From Clostridia bacterium (GTDB lineage Bacteria; Bacillota; Clostridia; RGIG6154), in NCBI GenBank assembly GCA_017409875.1, contig JAFQRW010000011.1, positions 186,001 through 250,000 of the forward strand: DNA of 64,000 nt. The letters run 5' to 3'. How positions within the stretch are numbered: the first letter of the stretch is position 1; each line of letters opens with the position of its first letter. This document shows, in pieces, positions 47,442 through 56,859 of this stretch. The translations under genes were made by a program, and so were the position numbers. The notes beneath the pieces are model-generated. The model made no database searches, had not been told where the DNA came from, and saw only the letters and a list, made by a program, of their open reading frames with translations.

Positions 47442-49244
47442 TTACTCGTCGTCTACAACTTCACCTTGAGCCTCGTTGGCACCACCATTTGGGTCCATAC
47501 CAGCTTCCGGATTTGCCTGCTGATACATTTTTGCAGAAATCTCATAAAATACTTTAGTAAGACCTTCTGTTGCCGCTTTAATAGCCTCAGTATCAGTACC
47601 TTTAAGCGCTTCCTTAACTTTTTCACACTCAGCAGTAATATTTGCTTTTTCTTCCTCAGAAATTTTATCTTTCATTTCGTCTAAAGCTTTTTCTGTCTGA
47701 TAAACTAAAGAATCCGCCTGATTTCTTACCTCAATTTCTTCTTTTTTCTTCTTATCTTCTTCAGCATATTGCTCGGCTTCTTTTACCGCTCTGTCAATAT
47801 CTTCATCAGAAAGATTTGTGCTTGCTGTAATAGTAATTTTTTGTTCAGCACCTGTTCCTAAATCTTTTGCAGAAACATTTACAATACCATTGGCATCAAT
47901 ATCAAATGTTACTTCAATCTGCGGAACGCCTCTTGGTGCAGGAGCAATACCGGTAAGATTAAATCTACCGAGTGTTTTATTGTACTGAGCCATTTCTCTT
48001 TCACCCTGCAAAACGTGAATTTCAACAGAAGTCTGACCATCTGCAGCAGTAGAAAATACTTGGCTTTTTTTTGTTGGGATAGTAGTGTTTCTTTCTATAA
48101 GCTTTGTGCAAACACCGCCTAAAGTTTCAATACCAAGTGAAAGCGGAGTAACATCAAGAAGTAAAAGATCTTTAACGTCACCAGCTAAAACGCCACCTTG
48201 AATTGAAGCGCCAATAGCAACGCACTCATCCGGGTTAACTCCTTTATGTGGTTCTTTGCCCATAATGTTCTTAACAGCTTCCTGAACAGCAGGAATTCTT
48301 GAAGAGCCACCAACTAAAATAACTTTATTTATTTCTGATGCAGAAAGACCTGAATCACGAATTGCATTTTTTGTTGGTTCAATAGTTTTTTGAACCAAAT
48401 CTGCTGTAAGCTCATCAAATTTTGCCCTGGTAATAGTAATATCAAGGTGTTTAGGACCTGTTGCATCCGCAGAGATAAACGGAAGATTTACGTTAGATGT
48501 CATTGCAGAAGATAATTCAATTTTTGCTTTTTCTGCAGCTTCTTTAAGACGCTGAGCAGCCATTTTATCAGCTCTTAAATCGATACCGTTTTCTTTTTTA
48601 AACTCTTCAGCAAGATAATCAATTACTTTCTGGTCAAAGTCATCGCCACCAAGATGGTTGTTACCGCTGGTAGCAAGTACTTCAAATACGCCGTCGCCAA
48701 TTTCAAGAATAGAAACGTCAAAGGTGCCGCCGCCTAAATCGTATACCATAATTTTTTCGCCATTATCTTTATCAAGTCCATAAGCAAGTGCTGCTGCAGT
48801 TGGCTCGTTGATAATTCTTAATACTTCAAGGCCTGCAATTTTACCTGCATCTTTTGTTGCCTGACGCTGAGAATCAGAAAAATAAGCAGGAACAGTAATA
48901 ACTGCCTGAGTAACAGTTTCACCAAGATAGCTTTCAGCATCGGCTTTCAATTTTTGTAAAACCATAGCAGAAATTTCCTGTGGTGTATATGTTTTGTCGT
49001 CAATATTCACTTTTTTATCTGTTCCCATATCTCTTTTAATAGAAATGATTGTTCTGTCAGGATTTGTAATAGCCTGTCTTTTTGCAACCTGACCAACTAA
49101 TCTTTCACCATCTTTTGTAAAAGCAACAACTGACGGTGTAGTTCTTGCACCTTCTGCATTGGTTATAACAGTGGCTTCTCCACCTTCCATAACAGCAACA
49201 CAAGAATTTGTAGTACCTAAGTCAATACCAATAATTTTTCCCAT
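47442..49244 (-). CDS. dnaK: Chaperone DnaK
   Basis: Hsp70, 600 residues. ATPase domain with [14 protein letters not shown], phosphate-2 motif [13 protein letters not shown] and the adenosine motif [16 protein letters not shown], then the linker DLLLLDVTP and the substrate-binding domain ending in a VVDDE tail. Truncated in the insert typical of Gram-positive DnaK. Start ATG with AGGAGG. Confidence 0.98.
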   Translation of the reverse strand: MGKIIGIDLGTTNSCVAVMEGGEATVITNAEGARTTPSVVAFTKDGERLVGQVAKRQAITNPDRTIISIKRDMGTDKKVNIDDKTYTPQEISAMVLQKLKADAESYLGETVTQAVITVPAYFSDSQRQATKDAGKIAGLEVLRIINEPTAAALAYGLDKDNGEKIMVYDLGGGTFDVSILEIGDGVFEVLATSGNNHLGGDDFDQKVIDYLAEEFKKENGIDLRADKMAAQRLKEAAEKAKIELSSAMTSNVNLPFISADATGPKHLDITITRAKFDELTADLVQKTIEPTKNAIRDSGLSASEINKVILVGGSSRIPAVQEAVKNIMGKEPHKGVNPDECVAIGASIQGGVLAGDVKDLLLLDVTPLSLGIETLGGVCTKLIERNTTIPTKKSQVFSTAADGQTSVEIHVLQGEREMAQYNKTLGRFNLTGIAPAPRGVPQIEVTFDIDANGIVNVSAKDLGTGAEQKITITASTNLSDEDIDRAVKEAEQYAEEDKKKKEEIEVRNQADSLVYQTEKALDEMKDKISEEEKANITAECEKVKEALKGTDTEAIKAATEGLTKVFYEISAKMYQQANPEAGMDPNGGANEAQGEVVDDE

Positions 49245-49265
49245 TTTATATTCCTCCTAAAAATA

Positions 49266-49760
49266 CTAATTTGCTACTTTAACGACACTGTGTCTTAACA
49301 CTTTGTCCTTTATCATATAACCCTTAACAAATTCCTCAACAATTTCATTTTCACCAAATTTATCATCGTCAACATGCATCACTGCATCGTGAAAATTCGG
49401 GTCAAAGTTCTCACCAAGCGCAACAATAGGTTCAACACCGAAGTTTTTCATCATATCGGTTAGTTGTTTATAAATCATTCCGACGCCTTGTGCAAAATCC
49501 GATTTGTCACTTTCATCAATAGCAGCCATTGCTCTATCAAAATTATCAACAACCGGTAAAAGCTGTTCTAACGCTGCACTAAGTCCGTTATTATAAGAAC
49601 CAAGCATTTCTTTTTGTGTTCTTTTTTTATAGTTGTCGAAATCAGCATAAAGTCTTACATACTTATCTTTCCATTCATCAAGTTGTTCAGTCGCTTGTGC
49701 TTCACTTTCTAAAGTTTCATTTTCACAAACTTCAGTAGTTTCATTTTCCTTTTCACTCAC
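49266..49760 (-). CDS. grpE: Nucleotide exchange factor GrpE
   Basis: 164 residues: acidic N-terminus, long helix (EQLDEWKDKYVRLYADFDNYKKRTQKE) and the C-terminal beta domain with FDPNFHDAVMHV and GYMIKDKVLRHSVVKVA. The start is GTG 49760, overlapping the hrcA TGA stop as GTGA, with GGAGG about 10 nt upstream. Confidence 0.96.
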   Translation of the reverse strand: MSEKENETTEVCENETLESEAQATEQLDEWKDKYVRLYADFDNYKKRTQKEMLGSYNNGLSAALEQLLPVVDNFDRAMAAIDESDKSDFAQGVGMIYKQLTDMMKNFGVEPIVALGENFDPNFHDAVMHVDDDKFGENEIVEEFVKGYMIKDKVLRHSVVKVAN

Positions 49761-50806
49761 TTGTTTTTATCCTCCTTATTTGCAGTTATCTGTTTCATTT
49801 TGTCATTAATGATGTCAGTTACATAATCCATAACTGTAACAGCCCTTCTGTAGTCCATTCTGGTTGGCCCGATAAGTCCGATAAATCCTTCCATATTGTC
49901 GCTTACCTTGTACCGTGATACAATCAAACTACAATCCTCAATCGGGCTGCCCTTTTCACCAATTTTAATAACAATTTTTTTATCTTTATCGCTGGCATTG
50001 TTCATTAATTTCAAAACATCTGAGCGATTAGAAATCAAATTTAAAAATTTCTTTGCTTTTTCAACATTTGAATACTCGGGAAAATTAAAAATATTTGCCT
50101 GACCATTAACATAAATATCATTTTCATTTACAACTTCCACACTGTCTTGCATAAATTTAAAAACTGCCAGCACTAGCTCATTGGAAACTCTTGCATCATT
50201 TACAAGTTTAACAATATTTTCCATTTTAATATCAGAAAAATCTATCCCTACTATATTTTTGTTGATAGCATTTTCAAGTCGGTAAAGTTCATCCTCGGTC
50301 ACAGAATTCTCAAGTACAATTTTCTGGTCTTTAATAATCCCTTCATTAGTAATTATTATTGTAAGTACAATTTTCTTATCAACGCTTATCAATCTTATAT
50401 TCTTAATTGAACCATACATGAGTCTTGGTCCGACTATAACAGACGTGTAGTTTGTAAGCTGTGACATAACTCCAGATGTCTTTGCAATTATTTTATCCAA
50501 AAAATCAATTTTGTCTTCCATAACAGTTTTAAGAACGTTGATTTCTTCAAGTGTTAAGCTATACTGTGTCATCAACTCATCAACATACATTCTGTAACCT
50601 GCAAGTGAAGGAACTCTGCCGGACGAAGTATGCGGCTGATTTAAAAGTCCTAATTCTTCTAAATCAGACATTTCATTTCGGATAGTCGCTGAGCTTAGTC
50701 CAAGATTATATTTCTTTTCAATAGTCCTAGAACCAACAGGTTCAGCCGTACTAATATAATCATCAACAATAGCTTTCAATATTAACTTTTTTCTATCGTC
50801 AATCAT
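49757..50806 (-). CDS. hrcA: Heat-inducible transcription repressor HrcA
   Basis: Repressor that binds CIRCE, 349 residues. Winged-helix domain (ISTAEPVGSRTIEKKYNLGLSSATIRNEMSDLEELG) then LLNQPHTSSGRVPS and the GAF-like regulatory part ending GFIGLIGPTRMDYRRAV. Start ATG 50806 follows AAAGGAGG; a frame to 50830 would start inside CIRCE. Confidence 0.96.
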   Translation of the reverse strand: MIDDRKKLILKAIVDDYISTAEPVGSRTIEKKYNLGLSSATIRNEMSDLEELGLLNQPHTSSGRVPSLAGYRMYVDELMTQYSLTLEEINVLKTVMEDKIDFLDKIIAKTSGVMSQLTNYTSVIVGPRLMYGSIKNIRLISVDKKIVLTIIITNEGIIKDQKIVLENSVTEDELYRLENAINKNIVGIDFSDIKMENIVKLVNDARVSNELVLAVFKFMQDSVEVVNENDIYVNGQANIFNFPEYSNVEKAKKFLNLISNRSDVLKLMNNASDKDKKIVIKIGEKGSPIEDCSLIVSRYKVSDNMEGFIGLIGPTRMDYRRAVTVMDYVTDIINDKMKQITANKEDKNK

Positions 50807-50823
50807 TAATGTTCCTCCTTTTA

Positions 50824-50850
50824 TTAGCACTCACTCTTTTTGAGTGCTAA
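50824..50850 (-). promoter_or_regulatory. CIRCE operator
   Basis: Perfect consensus TTAGCACTC-N9-GAGTGCTAA at 50824-50832 and 50842-50850, just downstream of the promoter and 17 bases before hrcA, giving HrcA autoregulation of the whole operon. Confidence 0.97.
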
Positions 50851-50861
50851 TAACTATTAAT

Positions 50862-50890
50862 AAGATATCACTATTTACAACATTTGTCAA
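50862..50890 (-). promoter_or_regulatory. Promoter of the hrcA operon
   Basis: Minus strand TTGACA (50885-50890), 17-nt spacer, TATCTT (50862-50867); start point predicted just before CIRCE. Confidence 0.85.
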
Positions 50891-50950
50891 TAGTTTTTTG
50901 AAAAAAGTTTGACTTTTTCTGACTATTATATTACACCTATCAATATTGTG

Positions 50951-50979
50951 TTGAATTTAAAATAATTTTTTGATATAAT
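50951..50979 (+). promoter_or_regulatory. Promoter of the SLH-peptidase gene
   Basis: TTGAAT (50951-50956), 17-nt spacer, TATAAT (50974-50979). Confidence 0.78.
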
Positions 50980-51009
50980 AGCATTATAAACTATGAAGGT
51001 GTGATTACA

Positions 51010-52380
51010 TTGAAACTTATATATAAATTTGTCTTTGTCTTTTTTTTACTGATGAGTGTAAGTTTTGTAGCCCTTGCAAATCCAAGCTATGGATCATGGG
51101 CAGAAGAAGCTATTACAAGTGCAATAACAAAGAAAATTTTAAAGGATGACTATATTCAAGATTATTATTCCCCTATTACAAGAATTGAACTTGCAAGATT
51201 AATTGCTGATACTTTTGAGCAAATCAGCGATGAAATACCTGATAATTTTGAAAGTTTTATTGATACCGACGACGACTGCGCAAATATCGTCTCTGCTCTT
51301 AATATAATGAACGGTTATGGCGACGGAACATTTATCCCGAATGCATTTACAACACGTCAGGAAATGGCAAAAATTATTCTTACATATCAATCTGCAATCA
51401 CAAAAGTCCCCCTCGTTTTACCTATCGAATTCACTTCACCATTTACTGATTTTAACTACTTAAGCAACTGGGCAAAGCCGTATGTACAAAAAGCATATCA
51501 AGAGGGTTTTATCAGCGGTTATGCTGATGGAAGTTTTTCTGGTTCAAACTATGTTTCCTGGCAAGAAGCTATTGTTTTAATAGATAGAGTTTTCCCATTT
51601 AGTAATATTGATAATAAGGAAACACAAATTCTCTGTGATGACTTTAATTTGAATACTGATGTGTCCAATGGAATTTTGACTATATCGTGGGATGATATTG
51701 ACGAAACAAAAAATTACACACTTACAATAACTGAGCAAAGGCTATCACGATACGAAAATGACATTCCTCCAAATTCGCCTTTAACAATAAATCTTAATAA
51801 TGAAAGCAGTTACAGCATAAGCATAAATCCGAACAAAAAGTATTCAATAACCATTTCGTGCAAAAATATGTTTTCAGAAAAAACTATTTATACCGAAAAA
51901 TTGATTTTAGAAGATATGAATGAAATTTCAGCTAATTATCCAACCACAGAAGTTGAAGCGGAAGAAATTGTCACCGAAATTACTGTCCCAATATGGAAGC
52001 TTTCAGGCAATGAAAAAGTTCCATCTGAAGCTACATTTAAAGTCCACAACAAAATCGCACAAAAAGTAATTTTAGTTTTTGAAGAAATTTATAACGGTGA
52101 TGAACAATTCCCAATAAAAGACGTAAATGCTTATACCTGGCGTGGAGGCACAACCGAACACAATGGCGGGACTGCAATAGATATTAACAGCAATGAAAAC
52201 TACTGTATTTACAATAATGGCACAATTATCGGTACTCATTGGAAGCCTTATGATGACCCATATTCTATAACACCTTACGGCGATGTTGTAAGAGCTTTTG
52301 AAAAATATGGTTTTACCTGGGGAGCAGACGCATGGTCTAATCCAAAAGATTATATGCATTTTTCATATTTAGGTACATAA
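51010..52380 (+). CDS. Secreted SLH-domain protein with C-terminal M15 (VanY-like) peptidase
   Basis: 456 residues. Signal peptide ending near FVALA/NP (about residue 23). SLH repeats follow in about residues 24-195 (SWAEEAITSAITKKILKD, TRIELARLIADTFEQI, MNGYGDGTFIPNAFTTRQEMAKIIL, SGYADGSFSGSNYVSWQEAIVLI). A fibronectin-like middle region follows, then an M15 peptidase domain with zinc motif TEHNGGTAIDIN and KDYMHFSY. The likely role is cleavage of D-Ala-D-Ala or L-Ala-D-Glu bonds while tethered to the wall by SLH. The start is TTG 51010, with GAAGG about 10 nt upstream; GTG 51001 abuts that site. Confidence 0.82.
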   Translation: MKLIYKFVFVFFLLMSVSFVALANPSYGSWAEEAITSAITKKILKDDYIQDYYSPITRIELARLIADTFEQISDEIPDNFESFIDTDDDCANIVSALNIMNGYGDGTFIPNAFTTRQEMAKIILTYQSAITKVPLVLPIEFTSPFTDFNYLSNWAKPYVQKAYQEGFISGYADGSFSGSNYVSWQEAIVLIDRVFPFSNIDNKETQILCDDFNLNTDVSNGILTISWDDIDETKNYTLTITEQRLSRYENDIPPNSPLTINLNNESSYSISINPNKKYSITISCKNMFSEKTIYTEKLILEDMNEISANYPTTEVEAEEIVTEITVPIWKLSGNEKVPSEATFKVHNKIAQKVILVFEEIYNGDEQFPIKDVNAYTWRGGTTEHNGGTAIDINSNENYCIYNNGTIIGTHWKPYDDPYSITPYGDVVRAFEKYGFTWGADAWSNPKDYMHFSYLGT

Positions 52381-52381
52381 A

Positions 52382-52411
52382 AAAACGCCGCTTAAAAGCG
52401 GCGTTTTAATT
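52382..52411. terminator. Shared terminator of the SLH-peptidase and NhaC-family genes
   Basis: Stem AAAACGCCGCT / AGCGGCGTTTT (52382-52392, 52397-52407) with loop TAAA; T runs on both strands. Confidence 0.9.
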
Positions 52412-52415
52412 GTTG

Positions 52416-54035
52416 TCAATTCTTGTCTTTGGTTACTGCTTTAATAGCAAACAATACTGCTATCATAAGTACAATCGCTATTGGGAGCAGAATAAATGCG
52501 TTCTGGATAAAAGCTGCCAACAGATATGCAACAAACGAAACGATTGCAACAGTTATTGCATAAGGAAGCTGTGTTGAAACGTGATTAATGTGATTGCACT
52601 GTGCTCCGGCAGATGACATAATTGTTGTGTCAGAAATCGGTGAGCAATGGTCGCCGCAAACTGCACCTGCAAGACAAGCAGACATACCAATAATTAAAAG
52701 CTCACTTGTAGGCTCAAAAATTGCAGTAACAATAGGTATCAAAATACCAAATGTTCCCCATGAAGTACCTGTAGCAAAAGCAAGTACGCATGCAACTAAA
52801 AAGATAATTGCAGGTAAAAAGTTAGCCAGACCTGCAGCAGCAGATTTCATTAAAATATCCACATATTCAGCTGCACCTAAAAGGCTTGTCATATTCTTAA
52901 GAGCAGTTGCAAAGGTTAAAATCAAAATTGCAGGAACCATTGCAACAAATCCTTTTGGAATACATTCCATTGCTTCTTTAAATGTAATAACTCTTCTTGC
53001 AACAAGATAAACTATTGCAATAACAAGAGCAATTAATGCACCCCAAGGAAGTCCAACAGTTGCATCAGTGTTACCAAAAGCAGTAACAAAATCATCTCCG
53101 GCAAAGAAACCGCCAACATACAAAAGACCGATAACGCATGTAGCTACTAGCACCAAAACAGGAAGCACAAGATCAATAACCTTAGCTTTTAAATTTGTCT
53201 CTTCAACAACAGTAGCTTCTACTTTTTCACCGCAAGTATATAAGTCGCCGTTGTTCATTGCATTAAACTCATGGAGTTTCATCGGACCAAAATCAAACTT
53301 CATAACAGCAATAGCAACTACAAACACAAGAGTTAAAAGTGAATAGAAGTTGTACGGAATAGCACGAACAAAAAGCTCAATTCCGGAATATCCTGTTCCT
53401 TCTGTAAACTCTGAAACTGCAGCAGCCCACGAAGATACAGGTGCAATCATACAAACTGGTGCAGCTGTTGCATCAATTATGTAAGCAAGTTTTGCACGTG
53501 AAATTTTATGTCTGTCAGTAACAGGTCTCATAACACTACCAACTGTAAGACAGTTGAAATAGTCATCAATGAAAATTAATACACCTAAAATAAATGTTGC
53601 TATCATTGCGCCAACTCTTGACTTAATGTTCTTTTCAGCCCATTTACCAAAAGCAGCAGAACCACCAGCTTTGTTAACTAATGCAACTATAATACCAAGA
53701 ATAACCAAGAACACAAAAATTCCTGCTGTTCCCGCAGTTGCAGCAATGATACCTTCATTTAAAAGATTGTCCATTGCCATAACAGGCTGCCAGTTTGCAG
53801 AGAGTAAACCGCCCAAAACAATACCTACAAACAAAGAAGAGTACACTTCTTTTGTAATAAGAGCAAGACCTATAGCAACAATAGGTGGAACTAATGCCCA
53901 AAATGTTGAAAAATACATGCTCTGGAATTCCTCAGTTTCGCCGCCATCAGCAAAAGCAACGCATGAAATTGAAAGAACCAATGTCATAACGATGAGGAAT
54001 GCAAAGATTAACTTTTTGTTTGAAAATAATTTCAT
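52416..54035 (-). CDS. lysW: NhaC-family transporter, probable lysine transporter (LysW type)
   Basis: 539 residues, PF03553 membrane protein with about 12 hydrophobic helices. Family blocks are GVLIFIDDYFNCLTVGSVMRPVTDRHKISRAKLAYIIDATAAPVCMIAPVSSW, and a late FATGTSWGTFGILIPI and GDHCSPISDTTIMSSAGAQCNH. By homology alone it would be called an Na+/H+ antiporter. The lysine riboswitch upstream makes lysine uptake (Na+ or H+ coupled) the better prediction, as already proposed for NhaC-like LysW proteins. The N-terminus has an extra hydrophobic segment ending CVAFA, possibly a cleaved signal. Start ATG with AAGGAGG. Confidence 0.8.
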   Translation of the reverse strand: MKLFSNKKLIFAFLIVMTLVLSISCVAFADGGETEEFQSMYFSTFWALVPPIVAIGLALITKEVYSSLFVGIVLGGLLSANWQPVMAMDNLLNEGIIAATAGTAGIFVFLVILGIIVALVNKAGGSAAFGKWAEKNIKSRVGAMIATFILGVLIFIDDYFNCLTVGSVMRPVTDRHKISRAKLAYIIDATAAPVCMIAPVSSWAAAVSEFTEGTGYSGIELFVRAIPYNFYSLLTLVFVVAIAVMKFDFGPMKLHEFNAMNNGDLYTCGEKVEATVVEETNLKAKVIDLVLPVLVLVATCVIGLLYVGGFFAGDDFVTAFGNTDATVGLPWGALIALVIAIVYLVARRVITFKEAMECIPKGFVAMVPAILILTFATALKNMTSLLGAAEYVDILMKSAAAGLANFLPAIIFLVACVLAFATGTSWGTFGILIPIVTAIFEPTSELLIIGMSACLAGAVCGDHCSPISDTTIMSSAGAQCNHINHVSTQLPYAITVAIVSFVAYLLAAFIQNAFILLPIAIVLMIAVLFAIKAVTKDKN

Positions 54036-54084
54036 CCCAAACTCCTCCTTTTAAAATATGTGTTAAATTTAATATTCATATAAA

Positions 54085-54122
54085 AGCAAAATTAAAGCAC
54101 AAGAGTGAAAACGCTCTTGTGC
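54085..54122 (-). terminator. Riboswitch terminator before the NhaC-family gene
   Basis: Stem GCACAAGAG / CTCTTGTGC (54114-54122, 54097-54105) on the minus strand followed by TTTAATTTTGCTTTT. It lies directly after the lysine aptamer and is the presumed off-switch. Confidence 0.85.
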
Positions 54123-54139
54123 AAAAACCCAAAAAGATA

Positions 54140-54304
54140 ACAGATAGCGCTCCACATTTACTGTGACAGTACGCCGCATATTGTACGGAATACCAGCCTC
54201 AAAGATTTGGCAATAATCTTTAAAACTTCGGCGATAATTCCTTTCACATATTAAAAATTTGCCCATAATAATATGCTACTGATAATCACCGCACCTCTAT
54301 CAAA
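54140..54304 (-). promoter_or_regulatory. Lysine riboswitch (L box)
   Basis: The minus-strand leader carries the L-box hallmarks in order: GATAGAGGTGCGGTGATTA, AGTAGC, GTGAAAGGAATTATCGCCGAAG, GAGGCTGGTATTCCGT, GCGGCGTACTGTCACAG and GGAGCGCTATC. P1 closes between GATAG (54297-54301) and CTATC (54143-54147). Lysine binding should favour the terminator and shut the gene off. A 65-codon frame in this stretch is not a gene. Confidence 0.93.
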
Positions 54305-54326
54305 TATTAAACTTAAATACATCTAA

Positions 54327-54355
54327 ATGTTAACATAGTTTACAATCTATGTCAA
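54327..54355 (-). promoter_or_regulatory. Promoter of the lysine riboswitch transcript
   Basis: Minus strand TTGACA (54350-54355), 17-nt spacer, TAACAT (54327-54332), about 23 bases before the aptamer. Confidence 0.8.
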
Positions 54356-54375
54356 GACATTTTCTGACAAAAATA

Positions 54376-55014
54376 TCAAAAAGTGACCACGCATCTATTT
54401 ATAGGAAAACCCTTTTCTGAAAAGTTTTTTTCGTACTCAGTCATTATGTTATTATAATTATATTCAGAATTATGTAAATCAAACGTAAGCTCTGAAATCT
54501 TAGCCCCGAACAGCTCAAACTGCTCGAGTGAAAAGTCGAACAGTGGTCTGTTATCAGTTTTAAAATAAACTTCCCCGTCTTCAGATAGAACGTACTTATA
54601 CTTTTCAAGAAATGTAACGTAAGTAAGTCTTCTTTTTGCCTGACGAGATTTTTTCCACGGATCAGAAAAGTTAAGATAAATTCTTTCAACTTCTCCACAA
54701 TCAAAAATGTCAGTTAATACATTTGCATCACCAAACAAGAATCTAACATTCTTAATTTGCTCATTTTTAATTTTTTCCATAGCAAGGATTAAAACATCCA
54801 GGCACTTTTCAATTGCAACAAAATTTACATCAGGGTTCCTGCGTGCAAGCTCTAATATAAAACCACCTTTTCCACAACCAATCTCAACATGAACAGGATT
54901 TTGATTGCCAAAAAGCTTATTCCAGTTTCCTTTGTGATTTTGTGGTTCTAAAACAGCCAGCTCAATACAATTTTCAAATCTTGTGTCCCTGTTCTTTTTG
55001 CGTCTCATTCTCAT
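54376..55014 (-). CDS. trmB: tRNA (guanine-N7-)-methyltransferase
   Basis: Makes m7G46 in tRNA. 212 residues with SAM motif HVEIGCGKGGFILELARRNPDVNFVAIE and the family block LNFSDPWKKSRQAKRRLTYVTFLEKY, and FKTDNRPLFDFSLEQF. Starts 4 bases after typA; the AGGTGA site lies in the gap. Last gene of its operon. Confidence 0.96.
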   Translation of the reverse strand: MRMRRKKNRDTRFENCIELAVLEPQNHKGNWNKLFGNQNPVHVEIGCGKGGFILELARRNPDVNFVAIEKCLDVLILAMEKIKNEQIKNVRFLFGDANVLTDIFDCGEVERIYLNFSDPWKKSRQAKRRLTYVTFLEKYKYVLSEDGEVYFKTDNRPLFDFSLEQFELFGAKISELTFDLHNSEYNYNNIMTEYEKNFSEKGFPINRCVVTF

Positions 55015-55018
55015 AAAA

Positions 55019-56836
55019 TCACCTGTTTGCCTTGCTTTTTGCTCTTAAATTATTGTTTAAAATTTTCTTTCTGATTCTGATATTTTTAGGAGTTACCTCA
55101 ATCAATTCGTCATTTGCAATAAATTCAATTGCTTCTTCTAAACTCATAATATGCGGCGGAATTAAACGCAACGCATCATCAGCTCCTGAAGAACGCGTAT
55201 TTGTAAGATGTTTTTTCTTGCATACATTAACATTAATATCTTCAGCTTTAGGGGACTCTCCTACCACCATGCCTTCATAAACCGGTGTTCCCGCACCTAT
55301 AAATAAGCAGCCTCGTTCTTGAGCATTATAAAGTCCGTAGGTTACCGCTTCACCTGATTCAAATGCAACCAAAGAACCTGTGTTTCTGCCTTCAATATCA
55401 CCTTTATACTGCTGATATGAATCAAACACCGTATTCATAATGCCTTCGCCTTTTGTATCTGTTAAAAATTGATTTTTGTAACCAAACAATCCTCTTGATG
55501 GTATTAAAAACTCGAGTTTTGTTCTGGTTCCTTTAGGTTCCATAGAAACAAGTTCTGATTTTCTGGTGCCAAGTCTGCTCATAACTGCGCCGACTGCATC
55601 GTCCGGAACATCAATAACAACCCTTTCCACAGGCTCAAAAGTTTTACCGTCTACTTCTTTTAAAAGTACTTTAGGAGTGCTTACTGCAAACTCATAACCT
55701 TCTCTTCTCATAGTTTCAATCAGAATTGAAAGGTGCATTTCGCCTCTTCCGCAAACCTTGAAAGAATCTGTTGAATCGCCATCTTCAACTCTTAAAGAAA
55801 CATCTTTTAAAAGTTCCTTAAACAATCTGTCACGAAGCTGACGTGATGTGACAAACTTGCCATCTTGCCCTGCAAAGGGACTATCGTTCACGGAAAATGT
55901 CATTTCAACAGTAGGTTCGCTGATTTTTATAAACGGAATTGGTTCTACAGCCTGCACATCACAGAGAGTGTTTCCGATTGTAATATCACCAACACCAGAA
56001 AAACATACAATATCCCCAACTTTAGCCGTCTTTACCGGCTGTCTGGTCAGACCTTCAATTTGATATAAATTAACAACCTTGCTTTTATAAGGAGTGATAT
56101 TTTCGTGGTAGTCACAAACAACAATTTCCTGATTTTGTTCTAATATGCCTCTTTCAATTTTTCCAATCCCTATTCTGCCAACATAATCATTATAATCTAT
56201 TGAAGAAACCAAAACTTGTGCCGGACCTTTTTCATCACCGCTTGGTGCAGGAATCTGATCAAGTATTTTTTCAAAAAGCGGAACTAAATTCTCACCTTTA
56301 TCATCCGGAGAAAGTGAAGCAGTACCTTCCCTTCCAGAGCAGAACAAAACCGGGCTGTCTAACTGTTCATTAGTAGCATCAAGCTCAATTAAAAGTTCTA
56401 ACACTTCATCGATTACTTCGTCAATTCTGGCATCAGGCTTATCAATTTTATTTATTGCAACTATAAGGTTGTGCCCAAGCTCTAACGCTTTTTGAAGAAC
56501 AAACCTTGTTTGTGGCATAGGACCTTCTGCAGCATCCACCAGAAGAATTACTCCATCAACCATTTTAAGTACACGCTCAACCTCGCCACCAAAATCAGCA
56601 TGTCCCGGTGTGTCAACAACGTTAATCTTAACATTTTTATAATAAATTGACGTGTTTTTTGCAAGAATTGTAATTCCACGTTCTTTTTCTAAATCGTTAG
56701 AATCCATAACACGTTCTTCAACAACCTGGTTTTCCCTGAAAGTTCCGCTTTGCTTTAACATTTCATCAACCAAAGTGGTTTTTCCATGGTCAACGTGCGC
56801 AATTATTGCAATATTTCTCAAATCTTCTCTAACCAT
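55019..56836 (-). CDS. typA: Translational GTPase TypA/BipA
   Basis: Ribosome-associated GTPase related to EF-G, 605 residues. G1 [10 protein letters not shown], switch region [11 protein letters not shown]3 [16 protein letters not shown]4 NKIDKPDAR, then beta-barrel, EF-G-like and the BipA-specific C-terminal domain ([26 protein letters not shown]). Start ATG 56836 after GGAG; TTG 56839 is less well spaced. Confidence 0.97.
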   Translation of the reverse strand: MVREDLRNIAIIAHVDHGKTTLVDEMLKQSGTFRENQVVEERVMDSNDLEKERGITILAKNTSIYYKNVKINVVDTPGHADFGGEVERVLKMVDGVILLVDAAEGPMPQTRFVLQKALELGHNLIVAINKIDKPDARIDEVIDEVLELLIELDATNEQLDSPVLFCSGREGTASLSPDDKGENLVPLFEKILDQIPAPSGDEKGPAQVLVSSIDYNDYVGRIGIGKIERGILEQNQEIVVCDYHENITPYKSKVVNLYQIEGLTRQPVKTAKVGDIVCFSGVGDITIGNTLCDVQAVEPIPFIKISEPTVEMTFSVNDSPFAGQDGKFVTSRQLRDRLFKELLKDVSLRVEDGDSTDSFKVCGRGEMHLSILIETMRREGYEFAVSTPKVLLKEVDGKTFEPVERVVIDVPDDAVGAVMSRLGTRKSELVSMEPKGTRTKLEFLIPSRGLFGYKNQFLTDTKGEGIMNTVFDSYQQYKGDIEGRNTGSLVAFESGEAVTYGLYNAQERGCLFIGAGTPVYEGMVVGESPKAEDINVNVCKKKHLTNTRSSGADDALRLIPPHIMSLEEAIEFIANDELIEVTPKNIRIRKKILNNNLRAKSKANR

Positions 56837-56859
56837 CAAAAATCTCCAATCTGTCGCTA

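Noticed and set aside
54069-54266. 65-codon minus-strand frame upstream of the NhaC-family gene
   Set aside because: It lies entirely inside the lysine riboswitch and its terminator, has no recognisable protein features, and the RNA structure explains the sequence.
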